DNA from: Salmonirosea aquatica
GTDB taxonomy: Bacteria; Bacteroidota; Bacteroidia; Cytophagales; Spirosomataceae
Length of the DNA stretch: 64,000 bases
NCBI RefSeq assembly: GCF_009296315.1
Contig: NZ_WHLY01000002.1
Location: forward strand, 2,170,001-2,234,000
Reading direction: 5' to 3'
The notes beneath the pieces were generated by a model. The model had not been told where the DNA came from, made no database searches, and saw only the letters and a list, made by a program, of their open reading frames with translations. This document shows, piece after piece, positions 44,467-53,067 of the stretch (the stretch's first letter is position 1; every line of letters starts with the position of its first letter). Position numbers and translations under genes: made by a program.

Positions 44467-44600
44467 GCTAAGAAGCCATTGGCTGTTAGCCGGTGGCTGT
44501 AGCTTCAGCAACGCAATAAAAATAACATATAGTAATTAAAAACATCAAAGCTAATAGCGGAACGCCGCCCGGCCAACCGCCATTAGCCGACAGCTAGAAA
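44467..44600. repeat. Microrepeat-rich spacer before the ABC exporter
   Basis: Contains AAGCCATTGGCTGTTAGCC, GGTGGCTGTAGC, AAAGCTAATAGCGG and GCCATTAGCCGACAGC, words of the same family as the other microrepeat spacers, in both orientations. No gene or promoter box recognised. Confidence 0.5.
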
Positions 44601-44604
44601 CATA

Positions 44605-46443
44605 ATGGCAAAAAGCAGATTTGGCCGAAGAGGCGGTGACGACGAAAACAGTACGGAATCGCCCTTCGCAGTAAAGAAACTAAGCTGGAGCGGGCTTAAG
44701 AAAACCCTGCAAATTTTCCGGTACACACTCCCTTACAAGACCTACTTCATCGTAGGCTTCATATTCCTGATTCTGTCTACGGGTACCTCGCTGGCATTTC
44801 CCAAGTTGGTCGGGAGTATCATTGAAGTAATCGAGGGCAAATCGCCCTATACTATCAACCAGATTACGGGCGTACTCATAGCCATTCTGGTGTTCCAGGC
44901 GGTTTTTTCATTCCTTCGCATCTACCTTTTCTCCCGCGTTAGCGAGTGGGCGATGGCTGATGTGCGTCGTGACGTGTACAGCAAAATCATTACGCTGCCG
45001 ATCGGATTCCTGGAACAGCGGCGTGTGGGTGAGCTCACGAGTCGCATTACGTCGGATGTGACTCAGTTACAGGATGTGCTTTCCTTTACCATCGCGGAGT
45101 TCTTTCGGCAAATTGCCACACTCGTGGTGGGCATTACACTTATTTCTTTGACCTCCTGGAAGCTGACGCTTTTTATGCTGGCTACCTTTCCGATTATGGT
45201 TGTGGCAGCCATGTTCTTTGGACGATATATCCGTCGACTTTCCAAAAAAGCCCAGGACGAGCTGGCGGCAGCCAACGTCATTGCCGAAGAAACCCTGCAA
45301 TCGGTACAGGTCGTGAAGGCCTTCACCAACGAGCGGCTGGAAGTGCAACGCTACCGCACTGCTCTGGATCGTGTTGTAGCTAACGCCCTAAAAGCCGCCA
45401 CCTTTCGGGGTGGATTCGTGTCGTTTATCATTTTTGCCCTCTTTGGCGGCATCGTAGGCGTGATCTGGTACGGTGCTAATCTGGTGCAGAGCGGCGACCT
45501 GACCATAGCTGATCTCTTTACGTTCGTACTGTACACTACCTTCATTGGCGGGGCGATGGGTGGCTTGGGCGATATGTACGCTCAGATCAACAAAACCATT
45601 GGTGCTTCGGAGCGGCTGGTAGAAATTCTGGGCGAAACTTCGGAAGTGGATCTTAACGTGGAAGAAAAAACCATAGCCACTGTGGAGGGTAATATTGCTT
45701 ACGAAAACGTACAATTCACCTACCCCTCACGGCCCGATGTGGAAGTACTGAAAGGCATTTCGTTCGACGTGGCGGCGGGTGAGAAAATTGCCCTCGTCGG
45801 GTATAGCGGAGCGGGCAAGTCGACCATTGTGCAGCTGCTCATGCGGTTTTATAATCCGCAGGGGGGCAAAATTTTGGTGGACGGCGTAGACATCGCGTCG
45901 TATCCGCTTAGTGCCTTGCGGAGTATGATGGCTATCGTGCCGCAAGAAGTCATGCTTTTTGGGGGTACCATTCAGGAGAACATCGCCTACGGTCGGCCCG
46001 GTGCTTCTGAAAGCGAAGTACGGGAAGCCGCCCGCAAAGCCAACGCCCTGCAATTCATCGATTCATTTCCCGAAGGGCTGCAAACCATCGTCGGTGAGCG
46101 TGGCGTGAAACTATCGGGCGGGCAGCGGCAGCGCGTAGCCATTGCGCGGGCGATTCTGAAAGATCCGAAAATCCTCATTCTGGATGAGGCCACGAGTTCA
46201 CTGGACGCCGAGAGCGAGCAACTGGTACAGGCTGCCCTGGACGAACTGATGAAAAACCGTACGACGATCGTTATTGCCCACCGTCTGGCCACCATCCGGA
46301 AAGTAGATACCATTTATGTGATTCGCGAAGGACAAATCGTAGAGTCCGGCTCGCATAATCAACTGGCTCTGATCGACAACGGCCTCTACGCTAATTTGAT
46401 CAAGTTGCAGTTTGAAACAGCTTCGCTAGTGGATAATGGATAG
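44605..46443 (+). CDS. ABC exporter, fused membrane and ATPase domains (MsbA-like)
   Basis: 612 residues. Six-helix membrane domain (about 40-330) and C-terminal ATPase with Walker A GYSGAGKST (near 408-416), signature LSGGQRQR (near 506), Walker B ILILDEATSSLDAES and H-loop IVIAHRLATI. A typical homodimeric exporter of lipids or drugs. The substrate is not predictable. Five bases separate its stop from the next start, so it is co-transcribed with the MutS-like gene. Confidence 0.95.
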   Translation: MAKSRFGRRGGDDENSTESPFAVKKLSWSGLKKTLQIFRYTLPYKTYFIVGFIFLILSTGTSLAFPKLVGSIIEVIEGKSPYTINQITGVLIAILVFQAVFSFLRIYLFSRVSEWAMADVRRDVYSKIITLPIGFLEQRRVGELTSRITSDVTQLQDVLSFTIAEFFRQIATLVVGITLISLTSWKLTLFMLATFPIMVVAAMFFGRYIRRLSKKAQDELAAANVIAEETLQSVQVVKAFTNERLEVQRYRTALDRVVANALKAATFRGGFVSFIIFALFGGIVGVIWYGANLVQSGDLTIADLFTFVLYTTFIGGAMGGLGDMYAQINKTIGASERLVEILGETSEVDLNVEEKTIATVEGNIAYENVQFTYPSRPDVEVLKGISFDVAAGEKIALVGYSGAGKSTIVQLLMRFYNPQGGKILVDGVDIASYPLSALRSMMAIVPQEVMLFGGTIQENIAYGRPGASESEVREAARKANALQFIDSFPEGLQTIVGERGVKLSGGQRQRVAIARAILKDPKILILDEATSSLDAESEQLVQAALDELMKNRTTIVIAHRLATIRKVDTIYVIREGQIVESGSHNQLALIDNGLYANLIKLQFETASLVDNG

Positions 46444-46448
46444 CAAAC

Positions 46449-48266
46449 ATGACGACTGAACCATTAGCGAAGCCAACAGGGAAAGCACCCGCCGACTATT
46501 TCAGAGTACAATTAAAGGACGCCACTGAGCGGGAAGCTGAAGCGCAGCAGCTTTTCAACGCCCTGGCCGGTGGGCGGCTGTTGGCCTTTGTAGCCCTTAT
46601 AATTTCGCTGGGTCTGTGGAGTTCTGCCAACCAGCCCCTTTGGGGGCTACTGGGCTTGGTGGCCGGTGTCGTTTTCCTGGTATTAATGGTACGGCAGCAT
46701 AAGGCGAAACGAAACCGCGACTTTCTTCGAAATTTACAAACCATCAATGCCGATGAGCTGGATCGGCTTGACCTCAAATTCCGGCGTCCCGAAACCGGTG
46801 ATTCATTTGGCGATCCCCTGCATCCCTACGCCACAGATCTCGATATTTTCGGCAAGCACTCGCTCTACCGCCTGCTTAACCGCACCCGTACCGACGAAGG
46901 AAGCCGTCGCCTGGCGCATTGGCTCAGGAACCCCGCCGCGCTGGATGAACTGCTGATGCGGCAGGAAGCCGTGGAAGAATTCAAAGCAAACGCCGACTGG
47001 CGGCAAAGCTGGGAAGCTACCGCACTGCTGCACGAGCATGCCTCGCAACAGGTTGGTGCCCTGCGTACCTGGGCGAAAGAAGTTATGAGCAAGTCGCTGC
47101 AAAAATCATTGACTTGGCGTTGGTTTCCTATCGTGACTGTTACGCTGGGGGTACTTGCCCTACTCAACTTAATCCCAGGCTGGCCTTTCTGGCTGGGGAT
47201 TATCTGGCAGGGGATCATTCTGAAACGTTACAACGCGGACATTCAGTCGCTTACCCAACGCACCACCGACCTGGGCTTGACGTTGGTAGCCTATGCCGAT
47301 CTGCTCGAACTCGCCAACGACGCACCGTACCAGTCGCGCTGGTGGCAGATGCGACAAGGTACCATCAAAAAAGCTCCCGCCGCCATTCGCTCGGTAGGCC
47401 AGTGGTTTGCCCGACTCGACTACCGCCTGCACCCTTTCTTTCTGATTTTTGTTGGGGTACCTTTCTTATTTGATCTGCATTGTTTGGCGGCGCTGGAAAA
47501 ATGGAAAAAGAACCACGGAGCCGAACTGGCCGCATGGCTCGATGCCCTGGCCGATACCGAAGCCATGAATAGCCTGGCGGGCTTTGCCTTTGCCCAGCCC
47601 GACTACGTCATGCCTCAGGTTACCTGGGAAGAAAATATCCGCATTGAGGCCACACAACTGGGGCACCCACTCATTCCCCGCGAAGCGCGCGTGAGCAATG
47701 ATTTTTCGCTGGTAGGTACGGGCCACACCATGCTCGTGACAGGCTCGAATATGTCGGGCAAAAGTACCTTCCTGCGTACCGTCGGATTGAATCTGGTGCT
47801 GGCCCAAACGGGTGCCGTCGTGTGCGCCAACAGCCTGGCCTGTGCGCCCGTGCAGGTGTTCAGCAGCATGCGGACGCAGGATTCACTGGTCGAGAATACC
47901 TCATCCTTTTATGCTGAGCTGAAACGCTTGCGGCAGTTGCTGGAACTCTCCGGAGACACGACCCGCACGCTACCCATTTTTTACTTGCTGGACGAAATCC
48001 TGAAAGGTACCAACTCTGCCGACCGTCACCGCGGGGCTGAAGCACTCATCCGCCAATTGCACCCGTTGCCCGCCTCGGGCATGGTATCCACCCACGACCT
48101 CGAACTGGGTGAATGGGGCGCCACCCAGCCCTACGTCCAAAACTTCCACTTCCGCTCCGACGTGCAGGACGGCCAACTCCACTTCGATTATAAACTGCAC
48201 GAAGGTATCTGCCAAAGCTTCAACGCCAGTGAGTTGATGCGGATGATGGGAATTGCGGTGGGGTAA
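46449..48266 (+). CDS. Membrane-anchored MutS-family ATPase
   Basis: 605 residues. Two membrane helices near 44-82 (LLAFVALIISLGLW, LLGLVAGVVFLVLMV) and two to three more around 222-260 and 335-355. The lever region follows FGKHSLYRLLNRTRTDEGSRRLAHWLRNP. The C-terminal MutS ATPase has Walker A TGSNMSGKSTFLRTVGLN, LAQTGAVVCA, and IFYLLDEILKGTNSADRHRGA. The N-terminal mismatch-binding domain of MutS is absent. This is the membrane MutS-like family of Bacteroidota, function unknown. It is coupled to the ABC exporter gene. Confidence 0.9.
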   Translation: MTTEPLAKPTGKAPADYFRVQLKDATEREAEAQQLFNALAGGRLLAFVALIISLGLWSSANQPLWGLLGLVAGVVFLVLMVRQHKAKRNRDFLRNLQTINADELDRLDLKFRRPETGDSFGDPLHPYATDLDIFGKHSLYRLLNRTRTDEGSRRLAHWLRNPAALDELLMRQEAVEEFKANADWRQSWEATALLHEHASQQVGALRTWAKEVMSKSLQKSLTWRWFPIVTVTLGVLALLNLIPGWPFWLGIIWQGIILKRYNADIQSLTQRTTDLGLTLVAYADLLELANDAPYQSRWWQMRQGTIKKAPAAIRSVGQWFARLDYRLHPFFLIFVGVPFLFDLHCLAALEKWKKNHGAELAAWLDALADTEAMNSLAGFAFAQPDYVMPQVTWEENIRIEATQLGHPLIPREARVSNDFSLVGTGHTMLVTGSNMSGKSTFLRTVGLNLVLAQTGAVVCANSLACAPVQVFSSMRTQDSLVENTSSFYAELKRLRQLLELSGDTTRTLPIFYLLDEILKGTNSADRHRGAEALIRQLHPLPASGMVSTHDLELGEWGATQPYVQNFHFRSDVQDGQLHFDYKLHEGICQSFNASELMRMMGIAVG

Positions 48267-48312
48267 AGGGGTACCTGTTGAGTATTGTAAATCCTACTAA
48301 ACAGTATTGCAA

Positions 48313-48870
48313 ATGAATCTGAAATCCTACCTTTTTTTACTTCTCGCTTGTGCTTTCTCTTCCACTTCCGCGCAAACGCTCAAAAAAGTTTTCATTAGCG
48401 ACACTTCACAATTGGGGGGATTCTTAAAGGAGTTTCAGCAAGACTGCATTGAACTTGATTACACTTATAAGTTTCAGGGTGTGATTGAGGTACATATCCA
48501 CCCATTCATAGGCGGTGAAAAACTGATTATACTTGCCCAGGTACTTGATGATCACTTCAAGAATGACCCTCCTAATCAATTTGCCCATTTCATGGGAAAA
48601 ATCATCTTGATTTATGAATTCGATGAGAATGACATGCCAATTCATAATCGGGTATCTCCCGAGCAGATAGATTTTCTGCTGGATGAAGTGGGAGATCGGG
48701 TTTTCATTGCTCAGACGAAGGTGGGCCGGTGGGTGGAAAGATACAAACCGGACGGAAGCATTGAATCAAGAAACCTTGTCAGGTTAACGCGCGGGGGCGG
48801 TTCGCCTTTCAGTATTGTATATGTTATCGATGAAAAGACCGGCAAAATCAAAAAGCTAAAAACCGTGTGA
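48313..48870 (+). CDS. Hypothetical secreted protein
   Basis: 185 residues from the ATG at 48313 (a TTG two codons upstream is less likely). Signal peptide MNLKSYLFLLLACAFSSTSAQ (cleavage near 21). The mature part has no recognised family: IHPFIGGEKLIILAQVLDDHF, then the basic end GKIKKLKTV. Likely periplasmic. AT-richer than its neighbours. Confidence 0.65.
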   Translation: MNLKSYLFLLLACAFSSTSAQTLKKVFISDTSQLGGFLKEFQQDCIELDYTYKFQGVIEVHIHPFIGGEKLIILAQVLDDHFKNDPPNQFAHFMGKIILIYEFDENDMPIHNRVSPEQIDFLLDEVGDRVFIAQTKVGRWVERYKPDGSIESRNLVRLTRGGGSPFSIVYVIDEKTGKIKKLKTV

Positions 48871-48927
48871 AGGGCTTTTCGGGTATTTTTACAATAATCG
48901 GGCTTTTTTACCTAAAATGCCCTGCTC

Positions 48928-51060
48928 ATGAAAAGTACCTTCGTCCTATCCTTCTTCCTTCTCCTTTCCTTCCTAAGCCACGCCCAAACTACCCCCTTCC
49001 AATGGCAACAGGTCGCTACCGGCGTGTGGAAAGCCACCGTGGGCAAACCGGAAGCGATTTCACCGCTGGGCGTGGCTGACGTAAAGCCGCGCGTGGAAGC
49101 GCTGCAGAAATTAGGTACCCCTACCTTTCCCACAGAATTAAAAGAAAGCAAAAGCGAACGCACCGATGGCAAGGTGTACCTGCGTTTTCCGCTGGAAAGG
49201 AGCGAACAGCTGTATGGGCTGGGATTGAACTTCAAATCCGTGCAGCAGCGGGGTACCATCAAAACCCTGCACGTGGATCACTACGGCGGCAAGGATGATG
49301 GCCGCACCCACGCGCCGGTACCTTTTTACGTGTCGGATCGGGGCTATGGGGTACTCATCAACTCGGCGCGGTACGTCACGGTGTACGCGGGTTCAGCGGT
49401 GCGGAAGGACAGCAAAAATCCGCCGGAAGAAATGAACCGGAATAGTCAGAAAAACTGGAATTCTCAGCCTTACTCCGATGCCGTAGAGGTACTGGTACCG
49501 GCGACGGGGACGGAAGTCTATGTCTTTGCGGGCAAGAATGCGATGGAAGTCGTGCAGCGCTACAATTTGTATTGCGGCGGGGGTACCTTGCCGCCCAAGT
49601 GGGGGCTGGGGTTTGTGCACCGCATGCCTACCCTGTTTACCGATGCGCAGGTGATGCAGGAAGTAAACGAGTTCGAGGCTAAAGGGTACCCCCTGAGCGT
49701 AGTCGGGTTGGAACCCGGCTGGCAGTCGTACTCCTATCCCAATAGTTTCGTGTGGGACAGCACACGCTACCCGCAGCCCAAACGGCTTTTGGATCAATTA
49801 TTGGCGAAAAACATCCGGGCTAACCTCTGGATCAACCCCTACGTCTCATCGCACTCGCCGATTTACAAAAACATCCTGCCCTATACGGCTTCCCACACGG
49901 TGTGGGTGGGTGTGGTACCTGATTTTAACCTGAAACCCGCCCGGGATCAGTTCAAAAAACTCTTCACCGAACGGCACCTGAACATCGGCGTGTCGGGCTA
50001 CAAGGTAGACGAAACCGATGGGTACGACCGCTGGCTGTGGCCCGATGTGGCCAAATTCCCGTCTGGTTTCAGCGCCGAGCAGGTACGGCAAACTTATGGG
50101 CTGCAATTCCAGAAAATGTCCACCGACTGGTTTCGCGAAAAAAATACCCGTACCTACGGCCTGACGCGGGCCTCCAACGCCGGGGCGTCGAACCTACCCT
50201 ACGTCATTTACAACGACTACTATAATCACAAGGATTTCATTACTGCCCTCTGCAACAGTAGCTTTATCGGGGTACTCTGGACACCGGAAGCGCGCTCTTC
50301 CAAGACGGCGGAGGAATGGCTACGCCGGATGCAGGCCGTCTGCCTGTCGCCCATGGCCATGCTCAACGCCTGGGCCGATGGTACCAAGCCCTGGACTTTT
50401 CCCGAAGTAGCCGATCAGGTGAAAGATGTGATGCAGCTGCGGATGCAGTTGCTACCCTACCTCTACACGACTTTCGCGCAATATCATTATGAAGGTACCC
50501 CGCCTATTCGGGCCATGAATCTGGTGGAAGGTTTTGCCGATGCAGGTACCCTCATCGCCGGGAAATTGGACGCGACGGACAATCCCTACGCCCAGGCCGT
50601 GCGTAAGGATGTGAAGGATCAGTTCATGGTGGGCGATTATTTGCTGGTAGCGCCGATGTTCGCCGAAGAGCCGATTCGCAAAGTGATTCTCCCCAAGGGC
50701 AAATGGTACGATTTCTACACCGGGAAATTCGTGGGCGATGGCGAAACAATCACCGTTGATCAGTCCATCAAGCTGGACAAAATCCCGCTATTTGTGAAAG
50801 ATGGCGGTATCATCCCCATGACTTCGACGACCCTGCATTCGCCGACGCAAGATGAAAAACTTCCCCTGACCGTGCGCTATTACGGTACTCTGCCGGGTAC
50901 CTTCAGGCTGTATGACGACGATGGTGAAACCTTCAACTACGAAAAAGGTACCTTCGGCTGGACTTTGCTGGAAGTGAATAACAGAGCAGGCAAGCAATCA
51001 CCTACCCAGGGGATAGCCTGGCGTTACGGCCCCGTACGGTGGGAATATATGACACCCTGA
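48928..51060 (+). CDS. Glycoside hydrolase family 31 protein
   Basis: 710 residues with signal peptide (1-19, ending SHAQ). GH31 (beta/alpha)8 core: WGLGFVHRMPTLFTDAQVMQEV, ANLWINPYVS, nucleophile Asp in VSGYKVDETDGYD, LTRASNAGASNLPYVIYNDYY and LRMQLLPYLYTTFAQYHYEGTPPIRAM, ending in a beta-sandwich with FRLYDDDGETFNYEKG. Family members hydrolyse alpha-glucosides, alpha-xylosides or alpha-galactosides. The substrate is unclear. Periplasmic or secreted. It lies upstream of the MFS gene and the susCD locus, so it may feed the same pathway. Confidence 0.92.
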   Translation: MKSTFVLSFFLLLSFLSHAQTTPFQWQQVATGVWKATVGKPEAISPLGVADVKPRVEALQKLGTPTFPTELKESKSERTDGKVYLRFPLERSEQLYGLGLNFKSVQQRGTIKTLHVDHYGGKDDGRTHAPVPFYVSDRGYGVLINSARYVTVYAGSAVRKDSKNPPEEMNRNSQKNWNSQPYSDAVEVLVPATGTEVYVFAGKNAMEVVQRYNLYCGGGTLPPKWGLGFVHRMPTLFTDAQVMQEVNEFEAKGYPLSVVGLEPGWQSYSYPNSFVWDSTRYPQPKRLLDQLLAKNIRANLWINPYVSSHSPIYKNILPYTASHTVWVGVVPDFNLKPARDQFKKLFTERHLNIGVSGYKVDETDGYDRWLWPDVAKFPSGFSAEQVRQTYGLQFQKMSTDWFREKNTRTYGLTRASNAGASNLPYVIYNDYYNHKDFITALCNSSFIGVLWTPEARSSKTAEEWLRRMQAVCLSPMAMLNAWADGTKPWTFPEVADQVKDVMQLRMQLLPYLYTTFAQYHYEGTPPIRAMNLVEGFADAGTLIAGKLDATDNPYAQAVRKDVKDQFMVGDYLLVAPMFAEEPIRKVILPKGKWYDFYTGKFVGDGETITVDQSIKLDKIPLFVKDGGIIPMTSTTLHSPTQDEKLPLTVRYYGTLPGTFRLYDDDGETFNYEKGTFGWTLLEVNNRAGKQSPTQGIAWRYGPVRWEYMTP

Positions 51061-51222
51061 AAGGCCTGTTTTGCTGACGGTCAGCGCGTAGTCGGGTACT
51101 TTTACCCCACTGAGCCTACCCTTACGCCCCTTCTTGGTGGCTGGTACTGCTTTTGCGGACATGCTTCACAACAGAAGATTTAAAATCCCGCATCGAGAGT
51201 ATTTCGCAGTACCCTTTCCGAT

Positions 51223-52494
51223 ATGAACATTACCACCTTCGATTCCTTCCGAAGCCGCAACTTCCGGTTATTCTTCATGGGCCAGTCATTATCACTGATC
51301 GGTACCTGGATGCAGAAAACGGCCGTGAGTTGGGTGATTTACTCCATCACGCAGTCCAAATTCATGCTGGGCGTGTCGGTTTTTGCCACGTTGTTTCCCG
51401 CATCGGTCTTTTCACTATTCGGCGGTATTGTCGCCGATCGCTACGACCGCTATAAGGTACTATTGACTACCCAAATCTTTTCACTCATCCAGGCCGTACT
51501 GCTGACGGCTGCCGTAGTATTTTTCAAACAATACGTGGTATGGGAAATCATCATCCTCAGTGCCGTGTTGGGGATAATCAACGGATTCGATGTCCCGGCC
51601 CGACAATCGCTGGTACACGAACTGGTCGATGACAAGAGCAATTTGCCGAATGCCCTGGCCCTGAATTCGTCCATGGTCAATCTTTCCAAGTTCATTGGCC
51701 CCGCCCTGGCCGGATTTATTCTCGAAAAATTCGGCAATCAGGTCTGTTTCGGCCTGAACGCCGTCAGTTTCATTCCCGTCATTATTTCCTTGTTGCTGAT
51801 GAAGCTACCCAAATATCAGCCCAAGTCAAAGACAGACCGGAATATTCGGCGGGAATTTCGCGAGGCTTTTGCCTTTATCAAAGCGACGCCAGCCATTAGC
51901 AGTACCATTATTTTTGCGGGCATCATGAGTTTGCTGGTATTGCCCTACTCTACCCTCACCCCCGTCTATGCCAAGGATATTTTCAACGGCAACGCCACTA
52001 CGCTGGGTGTCATTGACGGATTCATCGGTCTGGGTGCTTTCGTAGGGGCCATATTTCTGGCTTCGTTGAAGGCTGGGACTAATTTGAGTAAAGTACTGGC
52101 TATCAACACCATGGTCTTCGGGACCGGGCTTATACTTTTTTCCTACACCACCCTATACCCCCTGGCCCTGATGTTTGTCACGTTCGGAGCTTTCGGCATG
52201 ATGTCGGTCGTCACCATCAGCAATACCATGATCCAGCTCAACGTAACTCACGAGCTACGCGGACGGGTACTTAGTATTTTCGTGATGGTTTTTGCCGGAG
52301 CGGTACCCATTGGGAGTCTTCTTATCGGGAGCGTATCGCACTACATCGGGGTACAGGCCACGGTATTGGCCGAGGGGATCATAGCCTTGCTGGTAGCTAC
52401 GATGTACGCCCGCTACCTCAAAAAGCAAACGCTTCACCAACAAGAAAAAGCCGCGCTCGATAAACAACCCGAAGAGGTACTCATTCAGGCCTAG
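51223..52494 (+). CDS. MFS transporter (MFS_3/EntS-like)
   Basis: 423 residues, 12 membrane helices. FRSRNFRLFFMGQSLSLIGTWMQKTAVSWVIY is the family start, and the loop FGGIVADRYDRYKVLL carries the MFS GxxaDRxxRr motif. VPARQSLVHELVDDKSNLPNALALNS is a further hallmark of the EntS/MFS_3 group, which includes siderophore and drug exporters. The exported molecule is unknown. The start ATG is supported by the conserved NITTFDSFRSRNF opening. Confidence 0.9.
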   Translation: MNITTFDSFRSRNFRLFFMGQSLSLIGTWMQKTAVSWVIYSITQSKFMLGVSVFATLFPASVFSLFGGIVADRYDRYKVLLTTQIFSLIQAVLLTAAVVFFKQYVVWEIIILSAVLGIINGFDVPARQSLVHELVDDKSNLPNALALNSSMVNLSKFIGPALAGFILEKFGNQVCFGLNAVSFIPVIISLLLMKLPKYQPKSKTDRNIRREFREAFAFIKATPAISSTIIFAGIMSLLVLPYSTLTPVYAKDIFNGNATTLGVIDGFIGLGAFVGAIFLASLKAGTNLSKVLAINTMVFGTGLILFSYTTLYPLALMFVTFGAFGMMSVVTISNTMIQLNVTHELRGRVLSIFVMVFAGAVPIGSLLIGSVSHYIGVQATVLAEGIIALLVATMYARYLKKQTLHQQEKAALDKQPEEVLIQA

Positions 52495-52541
52495 GCACAT
52501 ATGTGGCATAGCAACAGGGTCTGCCCATCCCTCATTATCGG

Positions 52542-52573
52542 GAATTATTAAGCACTAGATCGCTTAATAATTC
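52542..52573. terminator. Perfect hairpin after the MFS gene
   Basis: GAATTATTAAGC and GCTTAATAATTC pair perfectly over 12 bp with an 8-base loop, 48 bp after the MFS stop. Only TTTC follows, so it is a terminator candidate or a bidirectional one. Confidence 0.6.
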
Positions 52574-52721
52574 TTTCATAGGCCACCTTTCCTGACTCCT
52601 TTCTTCCGGTTTTTGATTCATTAACTATTTCTTATAGTGCTATTGTATGCCCTTACGCGCCGATTTTGGCTTTTTTATATTTTATGAAGATTTTTTATAA
52701 AAATAGTCTGGTAAATATTTT

Positions 52722-52749
52722 TTTGTTTAAACGGTTAAGCATACTTTTG
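52722..52749 (+). promoter_or_regulatory. Candidate susC promoter
   Basis: TTTG (52722-52725) and TACTTTTG (52742-52749, fits TAnnTTTG) with a 16-base spacer, slightly shorter than usual. It implies a 5' UTR of about 310 bases. Confidence 0.55.
52726..52740. promoter_or_regulatory. Operator-like site in the promoter spacer
   Basis: TTTAAACGGTTAAGC, an AT-rich imperfect palindrome centred on CG, the style of LacI-family operators. It fills the space between the -33 and -7 boxes. Confidence 0.4.
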
Positions 52750-53010
52750 ATTCATTCATTTAAAACCACATTTTTTCATCCAATAGTACTGAACGAATAC
52801 GTAGATTAGTCTGCTGAAACATTTCACCCTATTCTGATTAACGAAATCAGTTACTTCATTTTCTTTTTTGCCCATACCTACTTGTAAGATAACCAGTTAA
52901 TTACTATTAAAACAGTTCTTAACATACCCACACCAAATAGGTACCTGTCTTATTTCATACTTACCCACACATCTTTGGTCGATCGCTTGATTAAATTTTT
53001 TGATTTTTTT

Positions 53011-53026
53011 GCTTAATCGTTAAAGC
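53011..53026. promoter_or_regulatory. Second operator-like site near susC
   Basis: GCTTAATCGTTAAAGC; its reverse complement GCTTTAACGATTAAGC matches 52726-52740 except for one inserted base and one substitution. It is 41 bp before the susC start. Confidence 0.4.
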
Positions 53027-53067
53027 TTTTCCTAAATCCTTACAAAAAAATAAAACCCAATGCCCTT

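Larger units (their letters stand above)
52495..53067 (+). other. 573-bp AT-rich regulatory spacer upstream of susC
   Basis: No gene is seen. It holds, in order, a perfect 12-bp hairpin (52542-52573), a promoter-like pair (52722-52749) with an operator-like site in its spacer, and a second related site (53011-53026). The AT-content is much higher than in the flanking genes. Confidence 0.7.
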
